Assembly (NCBI GenBank): GCA_051000755.1
Contig: JBPCNZ010000123.1
Location: 1-33,668 of the forward strand
Source: JALZAH01 sp051000755
GTDB lineage: Bacteria > Actinomycetota > Acidimicrobiia > Acidimicrobiales > Palsa-688
Length of the DNA stretch: 33,668 bases
Direction: 5' to 3'
This document shows positions 28,083 to 33,668 of this stretch, piece by piece; the stretch's first letter is position 1, and every line of letters begins with the position of its first letter. The notes under the pieces are model-generated. The model was not told the origin of the DNA and did not search any database. It saw only the letters and a program-made list of their open reading frames with translations. A program made the translations under genes and the position numbers.

Positions 28083-29597
28083 TCAGGTGACCGGGTCGTC
28101 GATGGGCCACGGAGAGATGAGTGAAACGACACGAGAGCCGACGGCGATGTGTGCACCCGGGCGAAGGCTGTGGGAGACGAACGGACGAAGGGTGGTCCAC
28201 GTTGTCTCCCCAGGCAGCAGGACCTGGGTGAGTCCGTCGGAGCCCCGGGCGATGACGCTCACTCCCCACCCGGTCAGGCGGATCTCGGCGTGGGACGCAG
28301 CGACGGCCGGGGCCGCGCCCAGGCTCAAGGCGCGGACCCGGCCGCCGGTCACCGTGGGATCACGGTAGGGATCCGAACCGATCAGGTAGCTGCGCTCGAG
28401 CCGATGAACGGAGCCGTCGTCGACCACCAGAACGCCCAGAGGAGGGCGGGAGCCACTCACGCGGCCGCCTCCCTCCGTTATAGACCGGCGGCACACCACA
28501 CAGGCATGCACGGCAGGGTGGTTGAAGTGCCCGGCCGGGCAGAGGACGCCGGCTACGACCGGCTGGCCGGGGATGGGCCCCTCGGGTTGACCAACGGGCG
28601 GGAGAGACGGGAGCGGGCTCGATCCATTCCTGACCAAGTCGAGCGTCCCCGGCGGCCGGTCAGGGGATGACGCTGGGCCCGACCCTCCGAAGGGGGACGC
28701 CGCCGGGCCGGCGGCGGGCGGCGATGGGTCCGGAATCTCCGTGACAGGCGCTGTCTGCCGGGTGGCCGGGACTGCGGTCGTGGCCGGGACTGCGGTCGTG
28801 TCCGGGACTGCGGTCGTGTCCGGGACTGTGGTCGTGTCCGGGAGTGCGGTCGGGTCCGAGGTGACCGTCGATGCCCGGCCCTCGCGGATCTGGCGGAGGG
28901 CGTCGACCAGCTCGGTGGCGTCGATGACGGTGGGCTCAGGGCCCGAGCCCGTAGCCGAGGCCTCACCCGACGCCGGATGACTGTCCGAAGCCGGCGGGGT
29001 CCCGGGGAGAGCGGTCGTCGCCGGCGGCCCGCCGCTGACGCCCGGCCCGCCGCTGGCAGCTGGCCCGCCCCCCGACTCCGCGGTCGCCGAGACGACCGGA
29101 GCTGGAGCCGTGGTCGAGATCATGGTGGTGACGATGGCAGGGTCGGGCTCGGGGACCAGCGAGAACCCGGCGGAGGGGACCACGCCACCGCGGAGATCCG
29201 AACCGGGGGTCGCTCGTAGGGACACAGCTCCGTGAGCGGTCACGGAGATGGGAGGGGCGCCGACGACCTCGGTGCGCAGCCATCCCGGTTGGGGCTGGGG
29301 TACCAGCCACCGAGTCCCGTCCCAAGCCTGGACCGCGCCGTGGAGCAGGATGGCGGTTCCTGCCTGGCCGGGCCCGACACAGGCGAAGGGGACGCCCGGT
29401 TCCGGATCCCGGCCCGCCAGCACGCTGCCGATGTGGTCGGCGATGCGCGCCCCCCCGAAGGGCGATCCGCCCACGTTGCGAGCGGATTCGACGAGGAACG
29501 TGACCAGCAGCTGCGAGGCGCTGGGGCCGGCCCAGATGCAGACATCGCCAAAGCGGGCTGCCGTCCCGGGACCGGCGACGATCTCCAGGCGACTCAC
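28083..29597 (-). CDS. Zinc-ribbon and degenerate FHA-domain protein with a repeat-rich linker
   Basis: This is a 504-residue protein. Residues 1 to about 145 form a globular N-terminal domain (VSRLEIVAGPGTAARFGD onward) that I cannot place. Residues about 145-345 are a Pro/Thr/Ser/Ala-rich linker with hexapeptide repeats. A zinc knuckle follows, with Cys353, His357, Cys366 and Cys369 (CPAGHFNHPAVHACVVC). Residues about 387-495 have an FHA-like beta-sandwich pattern (YLIGSDP, SHAEIRL, LRPGAHIAVGSRVVSL). The usual FHA Arg after Gly is Ser408, and the Ser three residues before His436 is Ala433, so phosphothreonine binding is doubtful. The GTG start overlaps the pseudokinase stop in GTGA, which fixes the start and implies coupled translation. 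Function is unknown; a partner role with the pseudokinase is inferred. Confidence 0.85.
   Translation of the reverse strand: MSRLEIVAGPGTAARFGDVCIWAGPSASQLLVTFLVESARNVGGSPFGGARIADHIGSVLAGRDPEPGVPFACVGPGQAGTAILLHGAVQAWDGTRWLVPQPQPGWLRTEVVGAPPISVTAHGAVSLRATPGSDLRGGVVPSAGFSLVPEPDPAIVTTMISTTAPAPVVSATAESGGGPAASGGPGVSGGPPATTALPGTPPASDSHPASGEASATGSGPEPTVIDATELVDALRQIREGRASTVTSDPTALPDTTTVPDTTAVPDTTAVPATTAVPATRQTAPVTEIPDPSPPAAGPAASPFGGSGPASSPDRPPGTLDLVRNGSSPLPSLPPVGQPEGPIPGQPVVAGVLCPAGHFNHPAVHACVVCRRSITEGGGRVSGSRPPLGVLVVDDGSVHRLERSYLIGSDPYRDPTVTGGRVRALSLGAAPAVAASHAEIRLTGWGVSVIARGSDGLTQVLLPGETTWTTLRPFVSHSLRPGAHIAVGSRVVSLISPWPIDDPVT
28762..28848 (-). repeat. 18-bp tandem repeat coding a hexapeptide in the linker
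   Basis: About five copies of GTCGTGTCCGGGACTGCG (plus-strand reading) occur, with four full units at 28777-28794, 28795-28812, 28813-28830 and 28831-28848 and a partial one before them. They code for T-x-V-P-(D/A)-T repeats. Copies differ by one or two bases, so length variation between strains is plausible. Confidence 0.9.
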
Positions 29598-30397
29598 CGT
29601 TGCGATACCAGGGTGTCGAGGTGGTCGGCGAGGGCCGCGGCACTGGGGGGGCGATCGGCGGGGTCGGGGGCCAGGCAGGACGCCACGACGGCCGCCAGCG
29701 CCGAGTCGAGGTCGGCGGCCATACGGATCGGCTCGAAGGCGGCCCGCTGCAGGGCCACGATGGGTTCGTCGCCGGGGAGATCCGGGTGCAACAGGTGGCC
29801 TGTGATGGCCCGATGGAGGGTGGCGCCGAGGGACCACAGGTCGCTGGCCCGAGATGGCTGCCCGCCTCGAGCCAGCGCTGGGTCGACGGTGTCGAGCATG
29901 GCCGTATCGTCGATGTCGAGGATGCGGCCTTGCAGCATGGACGCAGCCTGAAGCGTCGGGGGATCGATCACCGCTCCATCCGGCGTCGGTCGCACGGTGG
30001 ATGGGGAGACCCCGTGGTGGGTGAGGCCCGCCTCGTGCAGGGCGTGGACGCCCCGGGCCGCGGCGGCGATGGCGAGGAGGACCAGGCGCCGATCGTGTTC
30101 CCCCGTCAGGTCGCTACGGCCGTGATGCTCGGTGACGTACCAGGCAAACGGAGGATCGCCGTCAGCCTGATACCCCGCTTCGATCAAACCACCGACGTGG
30201 GGGGATTGGACCGCGGCATAGGCCTCGATGATCGGGCGAACCCGGCGGAAGTCGTCGGGGCTCAAGGGGCGCAGGACGTGCACGACGACCGTGGTGTCGG
30301 GCCGATCCAATCGGGCAGGGGCGGAAGTGACGAAGACCTCCTCTCGAAACCCTGGAATGCGCTCGCCCGGCTCGTAGTCGGCTACCGCCGTCGTCAC
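29594..30397 (-). CDS. Protein-kinase-fold pseudokinase
   Basis: This is a 267-residue protein with the Hanks-type kinase outline but without its catalytic residues. The N lobe has VVVHVLRPL where VAxK is expected (His40 replaces Lys). The catalytic loop reads LTHHGVSPSTV, with Gly129 for Asp, Ser131 for Lys and Thr134 for Asn. The DFG position is DPP (145-147). The C lobe is recognisable by SDLWSLGATLHRAITG and the subdomain XI-like DPADRPPSAAALADHL. Phosphotransfer is therefore not expected; binding of protein or nucleotide is possible. The GTG at 30397 follows GGAGAG with 7-base spacing. It is the first gene of a two-gene unit with the FHA-like protein and is divergent from parA across 61 bases. 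Confidence 0.85.
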   Translation of the reverse strand: MTTAVADYEPGERIPGFREEVFVTSAPARLDRPDTTVVVHVLRPLSPDDFRRVRPIIEAYAAVQSPHVGGLIEAGYQADGDPPFAWYVTEHHGRSDLTGEHDRRLVLLAIAAAARGVHALHEAGLTHHGVSPSTVRPTPDGAVIDPPTLQAASMLQGRILDIDDTAMLDTVDPALARGGQPSRASDLWSLGATLHRAITGHLLHPDLPGDEPIVALQRAAFEPIRMAADLDSALAAVVASCLAPDPADRPPSAAALADHLDTLVSQR

Positions 30398-30445
30398 GTG
30401 ATGGCTCTCCACTCGGTGGTGCGTCGTGGGGGCCGATCGTACCGG

Positions 30446-30451
30446 TAACTT
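30446..30451 (+). promoter_or_regulatory. Candidate -10 element (TAACTT) of parA
   Basis: GGTAACTTGGG lies with the hexamer ending 7 bases before the GTG at 30459, and no Shine-Dalgarno is present. The same 61-base gap must also hold the promoter of the divergent pseudokinase gene. Confidence 0.45.
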
Positions 30452-30458
30452 GGGCGCC

Positions 30459-31217
30459 GTGACCTCGGTGCTGGCTGTCGCCAACCAAAAGGGCGGCGTG
30501 GCCAAAACCACGACCGTGCACTCGCTCGGCGCGGCTCTGGCTGAGCGGGGCCGGCGGGTGCTGCTCGTCGATCTCGACCCCCAGGCCTGCCTCACCTATT
30601 CGACGGGGACGGACCCCGACGGCCTGGAGGTATCCCTCCACGATGTGATGGTCGGCCGGCTGCCGGCCGCCGACGCGTTGATTCACACCGCAGACGGAAT
30701 GGACCTGCTCCCCGCCACCATCGACCTGGCCGGCGCCGAAGTGCACCTGTTGACCCGCCCGGGCCGGGAGTATGCCCTCTCGCGAGCGTTGGAGACACTC
30801 AACGGTGGATACGACACGGTTCTCATCGATTGCCCACCGTCACTCGGGATCTTGACCATCAACGGTCTGACTGCGGCCCAACGGGTGGTGGTCCCGCTCC
30901 AATGCGAGACCCTCAGCCATCGCGGTGTCGGCCAGTTGCTGGAGACCATCGCCGATGTGCGTTCGTTCACCAACCCGTCACTGGCGGTCCTCGGCGTGAT
31001 CGCTACCATGTTCGACCCTCGGACCCGTCTGGCCCGACAAACCCTGGCAGCGGTGCAGGAGAGCTACGGTCTCGAGGTCCTCTCGCCGGCGGTTCCGAAG
31101 TCGGTCCGCGTCGCGGAGGCGCCGGGCCGGGGTTGCTCCGTGCTGCGTCACGCGCCAAGGTCGGCCAGCGCCGACGCCTACCGTTCCTTGGCGGCGGTGA
31201 TCGAGCCCGGCCCATGA
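30459..31217 (+). CDS. ParA/Soj-family ATPase (orphan)
   Basis: This is a 252-residue deviant-Walker ATPase that polymerises or binds DNA or surfaces in an ATP-dependent way. It has the deviant Walker A QKGGVAKTTT (about residues 10-19), Walker A' VDLDPQACLTYSTG and Walker B VLIDCPPSLGILT. No ParB gene or clear parS site is in the window. The next gene codes for a zinc-ribbon protein, not ParB, so this is probably not the chromosome-partition ParA; positioning of another cargo is more likely. The GTG at 30459 is set by the N terminus VTSVLAVANQKGG. The stop overlaps the next start in ATGA. Confidence 0.92.
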   Translation: MTSVLAVANQKGGVAKTTTVHSLGAALAERGRRVLLVDLDPQACLTYSTGTDPDGLEVSLHDVMVGRLPAADALIHTADGMDLLPATIDLAGAEVHLLTRPGREYALSRALETLNGGYDTVLIDCPPSLGILTINGLTAAQRVVVPLQCETLSHRGVGQLLETIADVRSFTNPSLAVLGVIATMFDPRTRLARQTLAAVQESYGLEVLSPAVPKSVRVAEAPGRGCSVLRHAPRSASADAYRSLAAVIEPGP

Positions 31218-31597
31218 GCGGACCGGACGACCCTCTCGGCCGGCGATCCCTGTTCAGCCGGTCCAGCGAGGCCCCGGCCGTCACCGACGGTGCCGCCTCC
31301 GCCCACGACGGGGCCCGGCCCGTCGAGGGCGCCACGGGGGAGAGCGCCCGGTTGGGCGAGGGAGGCGGCCGGGGGGCGCTGTTCTCCACCCCTCAGGTCA
31401 GCGGCCGGTCGGTGGTCGTCACCTGCCGGACCTGTCGGGCTCGCACCCCGTTGTCGTTCCCCGACGTCGTCCGACGCCTCCTGCCCTCGATGTGGGTGCC
31501 CATCCTCAGCCCCTGGAGTCGCTGGATGCGTTGCCCGTCCTGCGGCGCTTTTTCCTGGTGCCGGGTGGATTGGAGTCATCTGATCTCCGGGGGCTGA
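31214..31597 (+). CDS. Zinc-ribbon protein of unknown function, coupled to parA
   Basis: This is a 127-residue protein. Residues 1 to about 60 are disordered and acidic/Gly-rich, with the short motif RRSLFS near the start and GALFSTP near residue 55. Residues 65-120 hold a two-knuckle zinc ribbon: Cys71 and Cys74 in VTCRTCRA, then Cys107 and Cys110 in MRCPSCGA. The intervening part is Trp- and Pro-rich (PSMWVPILSPWSRW). The two similar LFS strings resemble short linear peptides and might be docking sites. Its ATG overlaps the parA stop by 4 bases and its own stop overlaps the marC ATG in TGATG. I know of no function. Confidence 0.8.
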   Translation: MSGPDDPLGRRSLFSRSSEAPAVTDGAASAHDGARPVEGATGESARLGEGGGRGALFSTPQVSGRSVVVTCRTCRARTPLSFPDVVRRLLPSMWVPILSPWSRWMRCPSCGAFSWCRVDWSHLISGG

Positions 31598-32212
31598 TGG
31601 TGAAGTACTTCGACGGGCGGTTCTTCGTACAGGTCTTCGTCACCCTCGTGGTGATCATGGATCCGTTGGGCAACGTTCCCATCTTCCTGGCCCTCACCAA
31701 GGGCAAGAGCACGCACGTCAAGCATCGCCTGGCCTGGCAATCGGTCACCGTGGCCGGCGCCGTGATCTTGGTGTTCGCCGTGTTCGGCCAGCAGATCCTC
31801 GACTATCTGGGCATCACCGTGCCCGCCTTGCAGGTATCGGGCGGCCTGCTGCTGCTTCTCGTCGCCCTCCAGCTCCTCACCGACCAGGGCGACGAACCGT
31901 CCTCGATCGACGAGGTCAGTATCGCTCTGGTCCCGCTCGGCACGCCCGCTCATCGCCGGGCCCGGCGCCATCGCCGCCACCATCGTCTTTACCCGCCAGG
32001 CCCACGGTGTCGCCGGCGGTACAGCCATCGCCGCCGCTCTGGCCCTGGTTCTGATCGTGCTCTACGCCTCCCTGCGCAGCTCGCTGCTCATCGTGCGAAT
32101 CCTGCGCACGGGCGGCATCCACCTGGCCACCTGCATCTTCGGCCTGCTCCTGTCGGCCATCGCCGTGCAACTCGTCGCCGACGGAGTGCGCGGCTTCATT
32201 CGGGCCGGCTGA
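31597..32212 (+). pseudogene. MarC-family membrane protein, frameshifted
   Basis: The first 117 codons read as a MarC-family integral membrane protein (FVTLVVIMDPLGNVPIFLAL, then VFGQQILDYLGITVPALQVS and SIALVPLGTP). After about 31948 the expected continuation LIAGPGAIAATIVFTRQAHG is found in the +1 frame and runs to a stop at 32212 with the remaining helices, including IHLATCIFGLLLSAIAVQLV. One surplus base near 31948 would explain this; restoring it gives a normal length of about 204 residues. Without correction the original frame runs on into Arg-rich nonsense. The break may be a real mutation, a sequencing error or, less likely, programmed slippage at CCC-G. MarC proteins are inner-membrane proteins of unclear function. 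Confidence 0.85.
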
Positions 32213-32238
32213 CCCCCGCCAGCCCGCCCCGCCCGGAT

Positions 32239-32844
32239 TCAGCCCTGCAGGCTGGCGGCGATGACCGGCGAGATCCCGGGACCGGCGTTGATCAGCAACC
32301 ACATCTCCGTCTGCGACGACCCCTGCCACACCTCGACGGCGGTGGCGTGGAACCCGCTGGGGCGGTCCACGTCGTAGACCCACGCAGCGGCAACTCCAGG
32401 AACCGTCACCTGGCGGGCCGCGCTCAGCTGGTAGGGAACGGACCGGCTCTGGCCGAACGTGGCCAGCTGGGGCGGGGCATCGGTGCCGGGCACGGGACGA
32501 GCGGCACGGATCCGTACGTTCTCGCCGATCCAGCCGCTCCGGCCCTGGTAGAAGAAGTCGCCGTTGGCATCGGTGTACCCCGGGCTCTCCCTCCAGGCGG
32601 ACGGGATGGCGTAGCCGAAGTAGGCGTCGCTGATGGCCTTGTAGCCGGCCGGGACGGACCGGGGCTTGACCGACGGCTCCGGGGGGCCCTTCGTGGTGAA
32701 GGCCAAGACGGCAAGGATGGTCATGATCACCGGCGTCAGCATCAACAGGACCAGCCAGCGCCGGTTCCGGCGCCGGGACGCCGGCGGGGCTGGCCTACCG
32801 TCCGTACCCGGGCGGGAAGCAGCGTCGAGGGACTGAGGAGTCAC
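32239..32844 (-). CDS. Single-pass membrane-anchored protein of unknown function
   Basis: This is a 201-residue protein with a basic cytoplasmic N terminus (RRRNRRW), one membrane helix at about 30-50 (LVLLMLTPVIMTILAVLAF) and an exterior domain of about 145 residues. The exterior contains VPAGYKAISDAYFGYAIPSA and ends in a hydrophobic VIAASLQG. The pattern resembles secreted beta-rich lipoprotein-like domains of actinobacteria but I cannot name a family. The GTG at 32844 is preferred, with weak purine-rich sequence ahead; an in-frame ATG at 32874 is the alternative. It is convergent with the frameshifted marC gene, with 26 bases between them. Confidence 0.7.
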   Translation of the reverse strand: MTPQSLDAASRPGTDGRPAPPASRRRNRRWLVLLMLTPVIMTILAVLAFTTKGPPEPSVKPRSVPAGYKAISDAYFGYAIPSAWRESPGYTDANGDFFYQGRSGWIGENVRIRAARPVPGTDAPPQLATFGQSRSVPYQLSAARQVTVPGVAAAWVYDVDRPSGFHATAVEVWQGSSQTEMWLLINAGPGISPVIAASLQG

Positions 32845-32938
32845 CCCGTCATGCTGCCACGGCCCGGCGGGCATCGACCACCGCCACACCGCCCGGCCCT
32901 ATTCCGATGGGGCCTAGACGCTGGGCTAGACGCGCCGA

Positions 32939-32978
32939 ACGGCACAGCCGTGGAACCCGGAGGTCAGTGCTGTGCCGT
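32939..32978. repeat. 10-bp perfect inverted repeat
   Basis: ACGGCACAGC (32939-32948) and GCTGTGCCGT (32969-32978) are exact reverse complements with 20 bases between. A second perfect stem, CGGTTC/GAACCG, follows at 32989-33005. Together they could be two hairpins of one RNA or a regulator-binding region for the minus-strand membrane protein. Confidence 0.75.
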
Positions 32979-33431
32979 CCCTGCGTTTCGGTTCCATCCG
33001 AACCGCTCCGCTCTCTGGGTGGGACCGCCTCGTCGCGGACAGGACTCATGGCCGTGCGGGGTCACAAGCAGTGTCCGGCATTGGGCCGGTCGGTCGAGGG
33101 AGGGGTTCAATGGCCGATTAGCCGGAGGACCCGATGATGCGCCTGTCACGGGTGATAGGTGACCTACGGGCCCCGACTAGCGGGGTGGATCGTCCTCCTC
33201 GGACGAGCTCCATGCTTCCACGGCGCCCCCCTTTCTGGACTATCCGGGTCAGGCCCGGATCCGTGCGACAGGGTTTCCTGCATCAACTGCTCTCTTTTGA
33301 TTGAACGCCTGCTGCTGCGTAGTGTCAAGGTTCTTTTTTGGGCACAGAGGTGCCGTGACCGCGGTGACCGGCGGCGGCCTGGGCAGGGTGCCGGGGCCAT
33401 CAGATCGGTCTCCTTCCGGGAGCAGCTGGAC

Positions 33432-33542
33432 GCTTAGAGGATGCGCGGATAGGCAAGACCCGAGCGACCCTCCGGCCTCATGACCAGGAGCAACGTTTAT
33501 CGGGAATCCGCAGGTCAGCACCTATCCGCGCGCCCTCTTAGC
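33432..33542. repeat. Long imperfect inverted repeat beside a mobile-element gene
   Basis: The 22-base arms 33432-33453 and 33521-33542 match at 19 positions when one is reverse-complemented, including a perfect 11-base core (GCGCGGATAGG against its complement). They enclose 67 bases and end 6 bases before the stop codon of the DUF6788-like gene. They could be subterminal repeats of a transposable element, a recombinase site or a strong hairpin terminator for that gene. Confidence 0.7.
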
Positions 33543-33548
33543 TTGCAA

Positions 33549-33668
33549 TTAAACCCTTGCGTCGGTTTCGAGGATGAGGTTGGTGGCTTGTTCGGCGACG
33601 GTGCGCAGCTCGTCGATGAGGGCGTGTAGGCGCCGGTCGTTACCGATCCATTCCTGGTAGAGCTCGGC
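33549..33668 (-). CDS. DUF6788-like protein, C-terminal fragment (window edge)
   Basis: The minus strand gives 39 residues and a TAA stop, entering from the window end: ELYQEWIGNDRRLHALIDEL, then an acidic helical finish. The Y-x-x-W-I-x-N-x-R-R-L pattern followed by a Leu/Glu-rich helix resembles the C terminus of DUF6788-type proteins, which occur in actinobacterial transposon and integrase neighbourhoods. Codon use is less extreme in GC than in the rest of the window. The assignment rests on a short stretch and memory of the family, so it is tentative; the coding status itself is likely. Confidence 0.5.
   Translation of the reverse strand, partial: AELYQEWIGNDRRLHALIDELRTVAEQATNLILETDARV

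Larger units (their letters stand above)
32845..33548. other. 700-base gene-free tract rich in hairpins
   Basis: No frame here looks coding. Perfect or near-perfect inverted repeats follow one another: 32939-32978 (10-bp stem), 32989-33005 (6 bp), 33145-33163 (5 bp), 33171-33185 (5 bp), 33191-33205 (5 bp), 33242-33260 (7 bp) and 33432-33542 (22-base arms). An AT-richer patch with a T run lies at about 33282-33340. It contains no recognisable tRNA, tmRNA or signal-recognition-particle RNA. It adjoins a mobile-element-type gene, so an element end or a structured RNA is plausible. Confidence 0.55.

Noticed and set aside
28741..28860. CRISPR-like repeats
   Set aside because: The units are contiguous without spacers and lie in a coding linker.
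33100..33140. tRNA-like T-arm string GGGGTTCAATGGCC
   Set aside because: No acceptor stem, anticodon arm or D arm can be built around it.
33320..33360. Intrinsic terminator with the T run at about 33333-33338
   Set aside because: The T run comes before, not after, the small GGCAC/GTGCC stem on the plus strand, and the minus strand would end in an A run.

Overview
The window is very GC-rich (roughly 70%) with GC-rich third codon positions, frequent GTG starts and tightly packed genes. It carries a gene order typical of Actinobacteria: DUF3499 - phosphomannomutase - Trm112-like - phosphoglucose/mannose isomerase - response regulator - secA - prfB - ftsE - ftsX. I infer an actinobacterium, possibly of the class Acidimicrobiia. 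The class is a guess from protein style; the phylum is well supported by gene order.

Layout. (1) 1-8394 is an envelope-glycan block: two divergent GT4 glycosyltransferases whose starts overlap, a GDP-sugar type epimerase/reductase, a small coiled-coil protein on the minus strand, a 1015-residue GT2 glycosyltransferase fused to a polytopic membrane region, and a translationally coupled secreted DUF5719-like repeat protein. (2) 8458-10485 is ftsH on the minus strand. (3) 10568-16353 holds DUF3499, a 900-residue membrane protein with a likely GT-C fold, phosphomannomutase, Trm112-like and PGI/PMI, which links central hexose phosphates to mannose activation and so to region 1. (4) After a gene-free but hairpin-rich 360-base gap come an orphan NarL-type regulator, secA, prfB, ftsE and ftsX, covering protein export, translation termination and division, then a GH15 glucoamylase/trehalase-like enzyme. 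(5) 24903-27812 is a small metabolic and redox group: an alpha/beta hydrolase and a group II truncated haemoglobin on the minus strand, NudC and a DUF732 lipoprotein on the plus strand. (6) 28083-32212 is a divergent regulatory locus. A pseudokinase and a zinc-ribbon/FHA protein (minus, start/stop overlap) face a ParA ATPase, a zinc-ribbon protein and a frameshifted marC (plus, start/stop overlaps). (7) 32845-33548 has no gene but many inverted repeats, and ends at the 3' end of a DUF6788-like gene of the kind found with mobile elements.

Recurring regulatory theme: many starts with no usable Shine-Dalgarno have a TANNNT hexamer ending 6-11 bases upstream (ftsH, DUF3499, phosphomannomutase, the response regulator, secA, the DUF732 lipoprotein, parA, the GT2 gene). 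This suggests leaderless or very short-leader transcripts. The least understood part is region 6, where both phospho-signalling proteins have lost the residues normally needed for catalysis and phosphothreonine binding.
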